Positions 37,152 through 47,983 of a DNA stretch of 64,000 nt are shown here, piece by piece. Each line of letters opens with the position of its first letter. Position 1 is the first letter of the stretch. A program made the position numbers and the translations under genes. The stretch covers positions 50,350,452-50,414,451 of the forward strand of contig NC_087065.1 of assembly GCF_963678635.1 (NCBI RefSeq). Direction: 5' to 3'. The notes beneath the pieces were generated by a model. That model saw nothing but the letters and a program-made list of their open reading frames with translations, did not search any database and had not been told where the DNA came from. The DNA comes from Symsagittifera roscoffensis. Lineage: Eukaryota; Xenacoelomorpha; Acoela; Convolutidae.

Positions 37152-37667
37152 TACATGGAAACTATAGCAAGAACCTTTATCATTCCATCTCGTCAAAACC
37201 AGTTTATTCAGGAAAATGTTTTCAATAATGCCCCAATCAGAAGGATAGCTGTTGCAATGAATACAAATTCGGCTGTTGCGGGATCTTTTCATGAAAATAC
37301 TTTCAATTATCAACAATTTCATTTGAGAGAGCTTAGAATTATTCGGGGTGGAAGAGCAATTATTTCATTAGATACAACTTCTCCTTGTCGACCCTATGTT
37401 ACAACAATGAAAGCAATGCAGTTTAACGAAGATTTTCCAGCTCTTCCTATGGAAGATTTTCAAAATCACTATATTCTAGTTTTCGACTTGACTTCACTAC
37501 AGGATGCCGCTGAACACTTGCACTATCCAGAACTTAGTGGAGAAAGCTTGAGATTAGAAATGTTTTTTCAGTTTCCCTTGGAGCAAGTAACGGAAGTGAT
37601 AGTCTTGGGAGAAAGACTATCAAATGTTCAAATTGACAAATTCGGAACAGTCGCTAAAAATGTTTAG
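37152..37667 (+). pseudogene. Polinton major capsid protein, C-terminal part after the LTR insertion
   Basis: This is the continuation of the capsid segment left at 20586. From the ATG at 37155 the frame is open for 170 codons. Its first part repeats copy 2 (20383-20513) with one noticed difference, a T/G change giving His versus Gln in SRQN[HQ]FIQEN. It then continues past the copy 2 breakpoint with the missing capsid C-terminus (FHENTFNYQQFHLREL, then EMFFQFPLEQVTEVIVLGE), which belongs to the second jelly roll. The stop TAG overlaps the next gene's start. The original gene is thus spread over more than 20 kb. Confidence 0.85.
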
Positions 37668-37920
37668 TTTTTTTGAGTTTTCAGGTTCCTATAAAAATAT
37701 TGTAGCTTTTTTGGGACTTTTCATTGTGATTGTCTCTGTACTATATATTTCGTTTTTCTTCAGACCTAAATCTCCAGAAAAAGCAGCTAATGAATGCTGT
37801 TTAATTGAAAACCCAAGACATTTCTTCAACCTAGACTGTAAATCAGTGTTCAACAAATTTTGTCCAGTTCACAAGTTTTGTGTATGGGACTTTGTTGATT
37901 CAGTACCTAAATGCGAGTAA
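37660..37920 (+). CDS. Polinton single-pass membrane protein with Cys-rich tail (86 aa)
   Basis: I choose the ATG at 37660, overlapping the capsid stop, over upstream non-ATG positions. A hydrophobic helix spans about residues 12-32 (IVAFLGLFIVIVSVLYISFFF). It is followed by RPKSPEK and a C-terminal part with seven Cys residues (NECCLIENP, then LDCKS, FCPVHKFCVWDF and PKCE). That pattern suggests a disulphide-bonded domain outside the cytosol or a zinc-binding one inside. Located between capsid and protease, it may be a virion membrane or entry-related protein. This is inference from position and topology. Confidence 0.65.
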   Translation: MFSFFEFSGSYKNIVAFLGLFIVIVSVLYISFFFRPKSPEKAANECCLIENPRHFFNLDCKSVFNKFCPVHKFCVWDFVDSVPKCE

Positions 37921-38010
37921 TTCAATAACTTTAGGATTCTCCATCCTAAATTACAATATCATACTTTCTATTTTTTTGTTTTAGATGTAAATCAACTAAC
38001 ATTTGCGAAA

Positions 38011-38388
38011 ATGGATAATTTTTCACTTCTGCAAATTATTGAAAGAATTCCTGAACTCAGGTTCAAGTACATGGGATCTTACCCCTCTGATAAAGTACCT
38101 CAACTAACAAAATACTCTTTTGCAATTGTTAACTCAGCTCCAAACAATGATAGAGGGGAGCACTGGATCATGATAGCTCGATTGAATAAAACTTACTATT
38201 TTGCTGATTCTTTGGGTCGGAAAAGAACAACTTATTCCTTTCTAACAAAAAAGTATCGGCAAATGGTTCCTCGAAAGCTACAAAAAACTGATAATTTGTG
38301 TGGATTTTACGCAATTTATTCAGCATTTCTTCTTTTTAAATTCTACCAGACAAACTTGAATAATATTCCCTATCTTAATACATTGTAG
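38011..38388 (+). CDS. Polinton adenain/Ulp1-like cysteine protease (125 aa)
   Basis: ATG at 38011. The catalytic elements are in the order of adenovirus protease and Ulp1 peptidases: His in GEHWIMIA (H51), Asp in FADSLG (D66), Gln (Q91) and Cys in NLCGFYAIY (C97). It would process capsid and core precursors during virion maturation. The frame looks intact. Its last seven codons and the TAG stop (38386-38388) lie inside the right terminal inverted repeat, so gene and repeat overlap. It is short compared with adenovirus protease but normal for Polintons. Confidence 0.92.
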   Translation: MDNFSLLQIIERIPELRFKYMGSYPSDKVPQLTKYSFAIVNSAPNNDRGEHWIMIARLNKTYYFADSLGRKRTTYSFLTKKYRQMVPRKLQKTDNLCGFYAIYSAFLLFKFYQTNLNNIPYLNTL

Positions 38389-38501
38389 ACTCTATACCCA
38401 ATCTTAATACATAGCTGGCGGACCGGATGCTCTATTCCCTATCTTAATACATGAGGGTCCGCCACCTCCCCCCCCCCACTTAACCTCCAACATCTACTAC
38501 T
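38364..38501. repeat. Right terminal inverted repeat of the Polinton
   Basis: Inverted copy of 2901-3034, slightly longer because of a C10 run near 38468-38477. Three copies of the 20 bp motif lie at 38364-38383, 38393-38412 and 38433-38452 (reverse orientation). The target duplication GGATTG follows at 38502-38507. The protease gene ends inside this repeat. Confidence 0.95.
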
Positions 38502-38629
38502 GGATTGTTCATAACGATTTTTTAACATTTAATCGTCTTGAAATAAAATTTAGAAAAACAAGTGTTTACCTAAAAAAACATTTTCGCAAGTCAAGTTTCA
38601 CAGTTTTATTGAAAAGTAAGGTTACTCGC

Positions 38630-38863
38630 TTACTTTTTTTTGCTAGTTTTGTTCATTATTGACTGTGTTTGTAATGTTCTGATACGTGTATCAATTAAAA
38701 GATGCTTTCGTATTTCTTTTGAGTTTATGAAATTATTATAAAAGTTTTTTTTCTGCAGTGTGTCTATACTTGATTTTGACGTGCATCCATAAATCAGTGT
38801 TCCATATTGATATATTGATTGTAGGTAGTGTTTATACACTCGTATGAGTTGTTCAACAGACAA
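38630..38863 (-). pseudogene. Non-LTR (LINE) reverse transcriptase tail remnant
   Basis: The minus-strand frame reads RVYKHYLQSIYQYGTLIYGC and TLQKKNFYNN. This matches the region just after the palm domain of LINE reverse transcriptases, which has the pattern LYxxxxxSxxxYGxxxWG...LQKK. Only about 75 codons remain, there is no ATG at the start, and no catalytic motif is present. It sits 120 bp from the Polinton target site and is older debris. Confidence 0.6.
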
Positions 38864-39406
38864 CAGGTTTCAAGTTTGGTAGAGAAATGAAATGAATTAT
38901 GCGCATCGATTTTTCACTTTTCGTTGTTCACATTTTTTCACATTTCAAAATTTACAAAATTATCCAGTTCTCTCAAATTTGTCTACTTTTGATGAAAAAG
39001 CACTAGACATAACTTGTTCTAGAAATTCATTCCTTCTCTTCTTTTCTTCGAAGTTTGAAAACTGTGTTTTTTTTTTCAAAAAAAAAAGATTTTTTTTTGT
39101 TTCTCTTCGCTCATTGACTTTTTCCAACTATCTGTTGGCTATGTTTTGATTACATAGCAACAAGAACAAATCATTATCGCACGATCACCTTGGTTTAATT
39201 TGATGAGGTATCCTTGACGTACATCAGGACACTTTCCTTTATACGGGCTAATGAAATCTCTTCATATCTGATGACAGCGATCCCAATAATAGGATAGAGT
39301 AGAAAAAGAGAGTAGTTTTATCTTGCGGGCGACGTCTGGGCGGGCGAATTAGGTACCTTATTATTTTTACACATGATTTGGCTTGAATACGTGAGATATG
39401 TTTCAG
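38864..39406. other. AT-rich sequence upstream of the first vWA exon, no gene seen
   Basis: Intronic or intergenic sequence ending in the acceptor ATATGTTTCAG at 39396-39406. I see no further exon in it, so the start of the host gene (signal peptide, promoter) is not located. Confidence 0.5.
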
Positions 39407-39609
39407 AAACACTTTCGTGCAAACATACACGGTGTATGCCAAGAACTACGAAAAACAGCCGGTCGGTCTAATGTGCATGCAATGCAAGAGTCAGCCGTCA
39501 GATGTCGTGTTTGTAGTGGATGACTCTTCAAGTATTGATAGAAACCAGTACATGCTGCAGAAGAAGTTCATTCAGGACATGTCTGAAAAATTCCAGATTG
39601 GATTGAAGG
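39407..39609 (+). CDS. Host vWA-domain gene, exon with MIDAS motif
   Basis: This exon lies between TTTCAG (acceptor, AG at 39405-39406) and GTTAGT (donor, GT at 39610). It encodes a lead segment with a CMQC pair and then SDVVFVVDDSSSIDRNQY, the first strand of a von Willebrand factor A domain with the DxSxS metal-binding motif. The following helix is KFIQDMSEKFQIG. The intron that follows is in phase 1, typical of extracellular mosaic proteins. The gene is probably a secreted or matrix protein; its identity is not clear from one domain. Confidence 0.75.
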
Positions 39610-41602
39610 GTTAGTTTTTGAGATGGCTAAGCAGCATCAAGTTCACCTGGCCGTTATGTATACTCATTGAATTTTTGAATTTTATGAGTCGATGAATGTA
39701 GTGAAGACTGTTTGGCTTTTTTTCAGGAATAAATCCTATGTTTTGTCAAACTGAAGTTTGAAATTTTGCGGTTTGGTTTTATAGTACTTAACGGTCACGA
39801 AAAACTTGACCAGCTCCTAGTTTCGAAGGGGTTTAAAATTTGAGATTTCACAGCAGAATAAAAAAATACTTAGCAATCCCGTTTTCTGAAATTGGGTTAA
39901 TTTTGCTCAAATAGTGTCAAAACATTCTTAAAAAATTGTGGACACACATACTTGAGTTCTCGCGGTTTGATTTTTCCATTGTTGCTAAAATTTTTGCTAT
40001 TTTTATTAAAATTTTACTGAGAAGCAAAAACGAAGAAGTCAGGTACAATCATTGCCACATCAAATCAATTATTTCTCTCCCCCCCCCCCCCACCCCCAAA
40101 AAAAATGATTTTTTTATTAAAAAATATTTTCTTATGCAAGATCTGCTATTTTTTCATGGTGTCTCAAGTTGTTGTAAAATTGTTTTTCTACAAATGGTTT
40201 CAGTAACACGTATTTCTTGAGCAATCTGATTATTTTTTCTTTAACATTGGGATTCTTTAAAATAGTCCAGACTTATATAGTTCGTGATGATATATTTTTA
40301 TTCGTTTTTATCGAGAAAAATCGTAAAAATTTTCCAGCTCAAATTTGATTTTTCGAGGTTTGAATTTTGATTATCTTAGGCTAAGTAGATTGTCATTGTT
40401 CAAAGGAAGACACACTCCACTACCGAACATTTGAGAAGTAAAGCTTACGGATAACAAGATTTTTTTGATTTCGAAAAAATGTTTTTACTTTTCAGATTTC
40501 CCAGCGTTGTAAACATTTTATCTAATGATCCAGTTCTATCAAATTTGAATCATTTTATCAGAAAATGATCAACAATTAATTTTTATGTATTTATAGAGGC
40601 CATCTGATTTTTTTCGATAGAAATCAATAATTGGGATTTGATAAACAACAAGTCCGAATTTTTTCTTTTTTTTTCTGTTTACTTGCAATGTTTATGATTG
40701 GCATTCTACCCATCAATACATGTTCTATTTTGCCTGATGTAACCTTCTGAATTGTCGAATTTTCCTTTTTGTCGTCGTGTCAATTTTTATCATGTGTGAG
40801 TTAAGCTCAAGAATTTAGACTTAAGATATCTGTTTCTAGTTCCTGTTGCTGCAAACTTTTTTGCGCTGCTTGCGTATTTTTCACTTCTTTATTTTTTATA
40901 TGTTTTGAATAGCCCCTTTTTCTCAATTCGTTCAGCGTTGGTTTTTACTCGTTTTTCCGAGAACAACCGTACTCTTGAATCAGCAATTCCTTAAATTTTC
41001 TGGCTGCTCAAAAAAATTTTAGACTCTTGAATAGTTTTGGTTGTAAGGTCTTGTTATAAACATTTTGGACCAATTCGATAGACTCAATTATCAGTTATTA
41101 ACTTTCAAAATTTCAAAACAACTAAAAATTTGGAAAGCAAAGTGGGGAAAACTCACATTTAAAATTTCAGAGAAAACTGTCTCGTATATCTTTCCTCTTA
41201 AGACTACGGCTAGTACGTTTTCTGAAAATGACTTCATCCTAAATACGACAGCGTCAAACTTGGTTTTATAACAGAGCACAAAAATATGCTCGCTCGCTTC
41301 TGAAATCCACAGACACAATGTATATAAGTGTTCGTGGTTTTGTAGTTGGAATTCATATACAAATTTTAACAACAAAAAAGTCCGGCTGATTATATGCCGT
41401 ATTGGGATTCAAGTACAGAGTTTCATAAATTCCGGTCATAATTTCATAAAAACAAGAATTATAAAAATAAAATGTATCGGCAAGGTTTTTTTTTCATTTT
41501 TCGTCCCATTTGGATTTTTTTCATTCTAAGCTAAGTTTTTAGTTTTTTCTAAAAACTGTTTTTTTTATTCTCAAACTGCCTTCAATAGAAAGAAAAGCTA
41601 CT
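39610..41602. other. Intron sequence, AT-rich, no gene seen
   Basis: Long intron following the first vWA exon. It contains degenerate copies of the dispersed intronic repeat (CAGTTCTATCAAATTTG near 40528, TTAATTTTGCTCAAATAG near 39897). A C-rich/A-rich tract (C12 with CACCCCC then A8) lies at about 40080-40105. Short open frames here show no domain features. Confidence 0.5.
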
Positions 41603-42322
41603 ATTTTATCCGACCAGATCGTGCTTGGTGTACCACGACGCGCAATGAACCGTTCAATGCTCCTGACACAAGAACTAGTGTCCAGAGATGGTATAATCTC
41701 AAGGTGTACAGCCCAGGTGGTGAGGCAAGTAAAAAGAAATCCCTATCTTTTTTTCAGTGCTTCTGCGAACCGGAACATAAAGCGGTCCAAAGTAATCCAT
41801 ACCCGTATGATTAGACATTGCTTGTTACACATTGATTTTCGATAGACCGAAGTAGTCGACGCAACTAATCTAATCCTTGTTGAAAATGCTTATGGTGGAG
41901 GCTGCGGGCCAACAAACGAACTAGGGTATGCCGGGAGTCGATTAGTATTGGGTCCCTAGTATCAAACTCGGGATTCCTCAGGCGCACGATCCGTCCGATG
42001 GAACGAATGATACCAGCGGGACCGATAAATGGCGAGTATTTGCCAGCGGTGAGTGTTTTTAACTCAACGGGGAATAATTCCATCTGGGCAAGATGAATCA
42101 GTTTGCGTTCCTCAATATCAAGTTCAGTCGGTCGGTGATTCGTAAGTCCTTACCACAAAAAATTTTATGTGAAGGCAGCATCCTCAACATAAAAGCGACT
42201 ACTCGTTTATATCTCGTAACGGAACTGAACCTTTTACCAATTGAACCCGTGTTCGGGATGTTTGATGGATGTGACATCGGTGACGAACGAAGATGATGTC
42301 TCCAAGCAATTATCAACATCAC
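41603..42322 (-). pseudogene. BEL/Pao integrase remnant, 3' truncated
   Basis: Starting from the right, FSSVTRYKRVVAFMLRML is followed by GRIVRLRNPEFDTRDPILID and HTLVRLLARSLHHKHFQQG (zinc-binding H...H region). NHTGMDYFGPLYVP (first catalytic Asp) and RSIERFIARRGTPSTIWSDK (second Asp) follow, with several stops. The sequence ends at about 41603 before the catalytic Glu, so the element is truncated there. Confidence 0.8.
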
Positions 42323-42577
42323 AAGAAAGACCCTTCAAACGAATTTTATTGATTACACGTTCGTCGGGTATAAACGGCCAATCAGTAGTCTAAGAATGCT
42401 CGGACCAATAACCCAGCTGCTATCCTTGAGGGCTTCCGAAGAAATCCTCCGCATACCAATATCAGCTGGGTTATCGCCGCTCAAAACATGGTGCCACTCA
42501 TCAATAGTGGTCGATTCGAGGATTTCGCCGACACGGTTAGCAACGAATACAGATAGTTTTTCAGTGGAGTTTAGCCA

Positions 42578-42985
42578 CTACAAAACTGTAGTACTATCTG
42601 TCCACATGAACACATGGTTAATAGAGAGAGTAAGGGCAGTCAGTATATCATCTTTCAGTCGTGTGGCGAGCAGAGCATTCTGAAGCTGTATCTTCAGTAT
42701 AGATAGCGCTTTCATGGGCGCAATTGCGAGCTTTACCAAAGATGAAGGATATTTGAGTTTTGTGCGAACTCGAGAGTTGCGCACGCAAAATCCCAACCGC
42801 ACAGAAAACAACCTGCGAGCTGTCACCGATTATGTGGAGCTCAATTTGATCCACAGGCTCTGTGAAGTAACAACGGGGAATAGTTAATTGCCCTAAGAGA
42901 AAGCGACCGGAGTGCCACTCGACAAACTTATCTCTTATGTCTTCCCGCAATTGGTCCTCTCAACTTTGGCCACTGATTTTCCTAT
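42578..42985 (-). pseudogene. BEL/Pao RNase H remnant
   Basis: Fragments read LTIPRCYFTEPVDQIELHII then GDSSQVVFCAVG, which is the eLHgFcDAS-type block, and in another frame HVFMWTDSTTVL, the second acidic block (WTDS). Frame shifts separate them. The order between reverse transcriptase and integrase fits BEL/Pao. Confidence 0.75.
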
Positions 42986-43199
42986 TATCTTTAAGCAAAA
43001 GGCGGGCCCTAACTGTGTATGGAACTAGCAACCCATCAGGGTCAAACACAGAAGAGACAAAACTCAAGACGGCTCGTTGAGTTATTGCCTTATTGAGAGG
43101 ACGATCCACGCCTCTGCTAACAACCAATGTGTCTTTCACATGGTCCCACTTAAGCCCTAAGACGTGTGATGACTGTTCGGCACCATTATATATTTCCTA

Positions 43200-44248
43200 G
43201 TGGAGGTTTCGCAATCCTCGGGGTTCATTACTGAAGTGATTTCATCAGCATTACTGACAAACTTAGTCAAAGTAAAACCGCCCAACTTTAGTAACGAAAC
43301 CAAATTGCGGCTAATTTTAATTGCATGGGTAACGTTTTTGACGAATCCAAGTAATCGTCCATGTTAAATTTTTCATTTACGACTGAGGTGGTCTGAAGGT
43401 ATGTGGACATACCATCAGTTGCTGTTTTTCGCAACGCGAAACTGGCGCACGTGGGCGAATCCCGTGCGCCGATCATATGGCGAGTGTACTGATTAACTAC
43501 CACATCGGAAGTGGTATCCTACCGCCACAAAAAAACGAAGTGAAAATTGATTGCGAGCGAGCACTCCTACCTGGAGGAACATACCCTCTAGATCCGCGGA
43601 GACGGCGTAATTGTGTTGACGGAATCGTAAAAGTACAAAAATTAATTTTTTGAGTAGGTCCAGAACCACCAATAAGGACTTATTTAAGGATGTGTCGTGA
43701 AATTTAGAAGCCCGAATAAGGACTGGGCGCATCTTACCCGGATTCTTCGAATTTACGACGGGATGGTGCGGAATATACCACTCGCGATCGGTACGCTTAC
43801 GGGGATCATGCGGTTCGACGGTAACGACATAGCCTTTCCTAGTGTCCTCTCGACTTGTGTCTGCGTATCTTTCGCTCAGTTCAGGGTCTATACTTAACCT
43901 TCTCTCCAATGTTTTAAATTGAGCGAGTGACGAGTAATAGTTATTTGGTAGACTGACATTACTATCAATCCAAAGCATAGGCACAATGTATCTTTCGCCA
44001 TTGTGAACGGTTTCAGAATTTAGGAGGGATAAAGCATAATTATGCGCGGCGGAACGGGCATCGACTTGTTTGAAAGCACCATAAAATTCCAGCTTGTACC
44101 AGGATTTTATCTGGTCGGTCAGAGAACAACCTTCAACAGCGCACTTGAAACACGAAGAAGAAGAAACAACGGACGGCAGCAACGGACCACTTATGACCAA
44201 ACGTATCGGTAGGCAAACGGAACACGGTGAGTTTTTATCATCTCCCAA
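43200..44248 (-). pseudogene. BEL/Pao reverse transcriptase remnant
   Basis: The first part (43493-44248) has ERRLSIDPELSERYAD, YIPHHPVVNSKNPGKMRPV (fingers) and NYAVSADLEGMFLQV (catalytic Asp strand). The next frame (43288-43503) has YTRHMIGARDSPTCASFALR and FNMDDYLDS, which corresponds to the second catalytic Asp pair (YVDD-type box). The frame changes near 43495, and both catalytic blocks are recognisable. Confidence 0.85.
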
Positions 44249-44367
44249 GATGAACTCAATGGGTCTAACGGCGTGGTAGTAGTCTTGTCCTGTTTTAACT
44301 TCAACATCCTCATGTGTATAATGACAAGGGTTTAATAGGTGCTAATTGTGGATATTTATTCTGCAAA

Positions 44368-44690
44368 TCAGCAAAATTGATTTAACTCGGAACCAATCTG
44401 AACATATGCACACAGAGAAAATACGAAATCACTATTATTTGGCTGGGAAGAAACTGTAAACTTGACCCTCTGAAACTCAACGACGGTGGTTGAATTGAAA
44501 TTACTAATTGACAAGTTAACGGGCTCCCCTGTTACGCCGAGACGGTTAACGAGTGATGAAGACACCCAAGAGTGAATCAATGCACTATTACAAAAAACCA
44601 ACGTCACAAGATTGGTTACATCCGAAGATACACCAAGTTTTGCAATTGGCAACAGCCTTTTAGACAATTAAATGTCATGTACATCACTTA
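44368..44690 (-). pseudogene. BEL/Pao aspartic protease remnant
   Basis: The frame contains LLPIAKLGVSSDVTNLVTLVFCNSALIHSWVSSSL. This corresponds to the strand and active-site region of BEL proteases, where LLDSGS-type residues are expected. Here CNSAL replaces the catalytic Asp motif, so the enzyme would be dead. It sits between the zinc knuckles and the reverse transcriptase. Confidence 0.6.
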
Positions 44691-44767
44691 CAGCGGCATG
44701 GGTGGAAATTTTTGTATTCTCCTTGGATTTGTTTGTTCCAGCCCTATTTGAGACGTTTGAATTTTCT

Positions 44768-47078
44768 TCACGAGGAAAAAAATTTTCGGCTCCATGGAGC
44801 AAGACATTGTGTGCTATCACACTCTAGCTTTGGGTACTTTTTAGCTCTAGAACTTTGCCGGAAACTATGATTGCCATTGAGGCAAGCGAAGCAAAGTTTC
44901 TGTTCGGCTACGTATTTTGCTCGCTCAGTAGCATTCTTTTCCTTGAAAGCAGCACAGTTCCACAATGCGTGACTACGCTTACACAAAACGCACGGCGGAG
45001 ATTTAGACTTATCCTGAGCCTTACTAGTTACCTGGCTTTTGGCTGCAAAAACTTTGGTTGTTTTTGGTTTAACTGGTTCCTCGTTTTTTGCCTTAGAATT
45101 GAGTACACGTAATCTTTCATGCCCCTCGGCCTTTTCTTCCAACCAGTTATTAAAATCTAAGAATGTTGGGCGCTGCCAATTGTGCCTAACGGTATGCTTT
45201 GACTAAGCTTCCTTGAGATTAGGCGGAAATTTACTAACAACTTGGTTAACACTTTTTAGATCATCTTTAATTGACAATGATTTGAAAACTGCTACGAGGC
45301 CAGATATGGCAGAGGAAAAACTAATGACATTTTCCGAATTGTGCATCTTAACTGGAGAAAATGTATTCAGCTTATCAAGATGCGCACCAACAATAGCGTG
45401 TGGTTGCCCAAACTTTCGTTGCAAGGTGGCCAGTGCAAACTAGTATATAACGCCACTACATTTAAATTCCGCAATTGCGGTTTTTGCTTTGCCTGTGACG
45501 AGTGTTTTTAAGTATGTCAGTTTCGTATCATCGGTGAGAACAGCGGAACTAACGGTGGACTTAAACTGAGCAAACCATTCGTGCAAGTTTAACGGGTTGC
45601 CGTCAAACTGGGCTAACTTCCATTCAGGAAGGTGACCTTTTTGGCTATGCATCAATAATTCCGCCAATTCACGAGCGGAGAGAGGTCGATCCGATGAACA
45701 ACCTTGGTTCGGATGAGCGGAAGACGTTCCGTAGTCTTCGTTGATTGGCTGATAACCAGTATTAGTATAAACGACAAAATGCGGAACATGTTGCGGATGA
45801 ACTGCCGGAGAATTTGAATACACAGTCCCACCACTAGTATACGGGGCAGCGGAGTTACACGGTGGAACAACAGTTGTCACATTAGAAAAAACGTTTCCAG
45901 CATTACAACACTGAGCAGGCGTGACGATTGGAGTTGTAGCTGCCAATAGCCGTAAGTTTGCATCACTTGTGTAGTAATCGTTGATATTAGGTGACACAGT
46001 ATGCGGTACAAAGGGAAGATTATATTGCGTCTGAGCTGGCACTGCATGGCTATTAGGTGCCGAAAAGGAAACTGGCGGTGGGTTTACTCCAGAAGTTGAG
46101 AAGCCACCAACAACAAATGCAGGTGACAAAGAAACAAAACCCGAACCGGGTTTTGCCGGTAACCTTGGTACAGGTAATGATTCCGGTTGCCCGATGGCAA
46201 AACTACCATTAGTTATCTTTGAACTCGTGATCTCTAAAGGAACAGCAGACGGCGGTGGTAACACGTGTAAACTCGAATGCATATTTTTAACTGGGAATGA
46301 AACAGATGGAACAGAAGCGTGCAATGGCAAAAGGCTTGCACTGCCAAATTGAGGCATAGCCCGATGTCTATGACTATAGCTTCCAGGGTGACTCAATGCT
46401 GTGTGGTCATGGTTATGACTATTACTGTTGTGAATTGCATGAGCGAGGTGGGCGAAAGCCGTCGGTTCTGACGAAATTAGTACAGAAGTGAAGGCCAGCA
46501 AACCTGGCGCACTAGCAACGTCAGGAGGTGCCTGTGAACTAACAGAGTCTACTCAACCATTAGTCTGCTCGGTTGCTACTTTTGACATAGGTTGACCTAC
46601 TCCTGCTGAGTTACTTTCGGCTACCTTCTCGCTAACCTCAGATGAACTGTCTTCATGTTCAAACGCTTTCAATTCCATTTCAATTAGTTGCTTTTTTTGA
46701 CTTTCAGCCAATTGTTCTAGTTCCAGCTGACTTTGTTCGAACTTTAGATGGTTCTCTTACTCTTTAAGTCTTAAAGATACTTGATGCGGCCTTTCCATCC
46801 CTTCGTGGCGTCGTTTTTCTAAAGCTAACTCATGTCGTTTTTCACTTAGTGACATAGTGCGAACAGTCGACGTATGACGAGTGGAAGCAGATTTATCAGA
46901 CTTATATGACTCACGTTTTCTACTTTCCTTAGACTTATTAGAGACCTTAGACCTGCTTTCATGTTCTGAATCTCTTGTTTTGTGCAAGCGTGAGGATGTC
47001 TCAGACCTAGTTTGTTGTAAAGCTCCCGTGCTCCCTGTAATGCCGTCTGCTGAAAGTGAGGAAGGTTCAAAACCCTGA
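44768..47078 (-). pseudogene. BEL/Pao gag remnant
   Basis: The N-terminal part (about 46757-47078) is Lys/Glu/Arg/Ser-rich and coiled-coil-like. The segment 45440-46501 is a long Pro/Ser/Asn-rich linker followed by LPEWKLAQFDGNPLNLHEWF and LTYLKTLVTGKAKTAI, the conserved gag block of BEL elements. Further pieces at 45203-45424 and 44768-45142 include two zinc knuckles (CVLCKRSHALWNC and CFACLNGNHSF). Several stops and frame changes separate these parts. Confidence 0.8.
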
Positions 47079-47080
47079 AA

Positions 47081-47634
47081 AAACGAAACGGAAAGCCCTT
47101 AATTTGCCTAATTTTTTGCTACCAGACCACTTAACATACTTTGATGTCATCTTACAGCACAGTTTCGCAGAATGCTGGGGAGGTTTTGAGGATTTTTTGA
47201 CATTTTTGTTACTACTTTTTTTCACAGAAATTTTCGGAGACTTTTGGTTAGCAGGTTCGAGTCATAAGCCAATCCAAAAAACTAGTCCAGAACCTCTTGC
47301 CTACGTTCAGATTTTACGGATGAAAATTCCGCTCACAAATATCCCAAAAGTTTTGGTATCGAGAAAAAAAAGTCAATCAGTTTGTCTATGTACCGACTTT
47401 AAGACATTTCAGTTCAACGGAACTGTCCAAAAAATTTGGGTTTTGGGAAAAATTTCAGGTTGCTAGCTCACGAAAAAAAAACTTACTTTTTAGGACATCG
47501 TACATAAATTTATAGCACAAATAGAATGTTTTTAAATTAGTAGAATCTTACATTTTTGGAAATTGGGCGGTCATCGGTTGGTAACAGGCCTAAGTTGTTT
47601 TCTTTTTCTAAAACCATCTCTCTTCAACTCTCAG
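47081..47634. other. Intron sequence before the second vWA exon
   Basis: AT-rich sequence with no gene. It ends in a good acceptor (CTCTCTTCAACTCTCAG at 47618-47634). If a BEL 5' LTR remains it should be here, but I see no direct repeat partner because the other end of the element is lost. Confidence 0.45.
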
Positions 47635-47709
47635 GAATGTACTCATTCATTGACTTATCGGCCTCTGCTGTGGGTCTCAAACACCACGATGAGAAGTCGG
47701 CGCCTTGAC
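47635..47709 (+). CDS. Host vWA gene, second exon (runs into a damaged or misassembled region)
   Basis: After the acceptor CTCTCAG the frame, taken in the phase left by the exon ending at 39609, reads MYSFIDLSASAVGLKHHDEKSA. This fits the second beta strand and following helix start of a vWA domain. A TGA at 47706-47708 then closes the frame just before a possible donor GT at 47710. Either one base is wrong or the exon is damaged. The next 70 bp is a minisatellite that enters an assembly gap, so the exon end is not reliable. Confidence 0.5.
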
Positions 47710-47713
47710 GTAA

Positions 47714-47983
47714 TCTGAGAACACACCTCGTTTATGAAGAAACCTTGTCAGGGAAGAAACCTCGTGTGGGAACACTCGTTGTCNNNNNNNNNNNNNNNNN
47801 NNNNNNNNNNNNNNNNNNNNNNNNNNNNNNNNNNNNNNNNNNNNNNNNNNNNNNNNNNNNNNNNNNNNNNNNNNNNNNNNNNNNNNNNNNNNNNNNNNNN
47901 NNNNNNNNNNNNNNNNNNNNNNNNNNNNNNNNNNNNNNNNNNNNNNNNNNNNNNNNNNNNNNNNNNNNNNNNNNNNNNNNNNN
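47714..47983. other. Minisatellite (about 17 bp units) entering a 200 bp assembly gap
   Basis: Positions 47714-47783 contain about four degenerate units of the form GGAAGAAACCTCGTGTG. Positions 47784-47983 are exactly 200 N, which looks like a gap of arbitrary size. The missing middle of the vWA domain (the GGT-type loop and third and fourth strands) is expected around here. Confidence 0.8.

Larger units (their letters stand above)
2901..38501. mobile_element. Polinton/Maverick element (35.6 kb including a nested LTR element)
   Basis: The element is bounded by inverted repeats that begin AGTAGTAGATGTTGG and is flanked by the direct repeat GGATTG (2895-2900 and 38502-38507). A 6 bp duplication and 5'-AG termini are hallmarks of Polintons. 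It encodes the diagnostic set: protein-primed DNA polymerase B, retroviral-type integrase, FtsK/A32-like ATPase, adenain-like cysteine protease and capsid proteins. Without the 16.6 kb LTR insertion (20587-37151) and the 2.4 kb tandem duplication it would be about 16.6 kb, a normal Polinton size. Polymerase, ATPase, integrase and major capsid genes all carry breaks, so the copy is probably inactive. Confidence 0.97.
41603..47080 (-). mobile_element. Decayed BEL/Pao LTR retrotransposon inside the vWA gene intron
   Basis: Reading right to left, the order is gag with coiled coil and CCHC knuckle, protease, reverse transcriptase, RNase H and integrase. That is the BEL/Pao gene order. All parts are split by stops and frameshifts. 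The integrase breaks off at about 41603, just after its second catalytic Asp (WSDK), so the 3' end and LTR are missing. I did not find a 5' LTR either. It lies wholly between two vWA exons, in antisense to the host gene. Confidence 0.88.

Noticed and set aside
40078-40106. C12/A8 tract as a regulatory element
   Set aside because: Simple-sequence run in an intron with no surrounding structure; probably slippage.
41603-47080. Possible LTRs of the BEL/Pao element
   Set aside because: The integrase end is truncated at about 41603 and I found no direct repeat pair around the element, so no LTR can be assigned.
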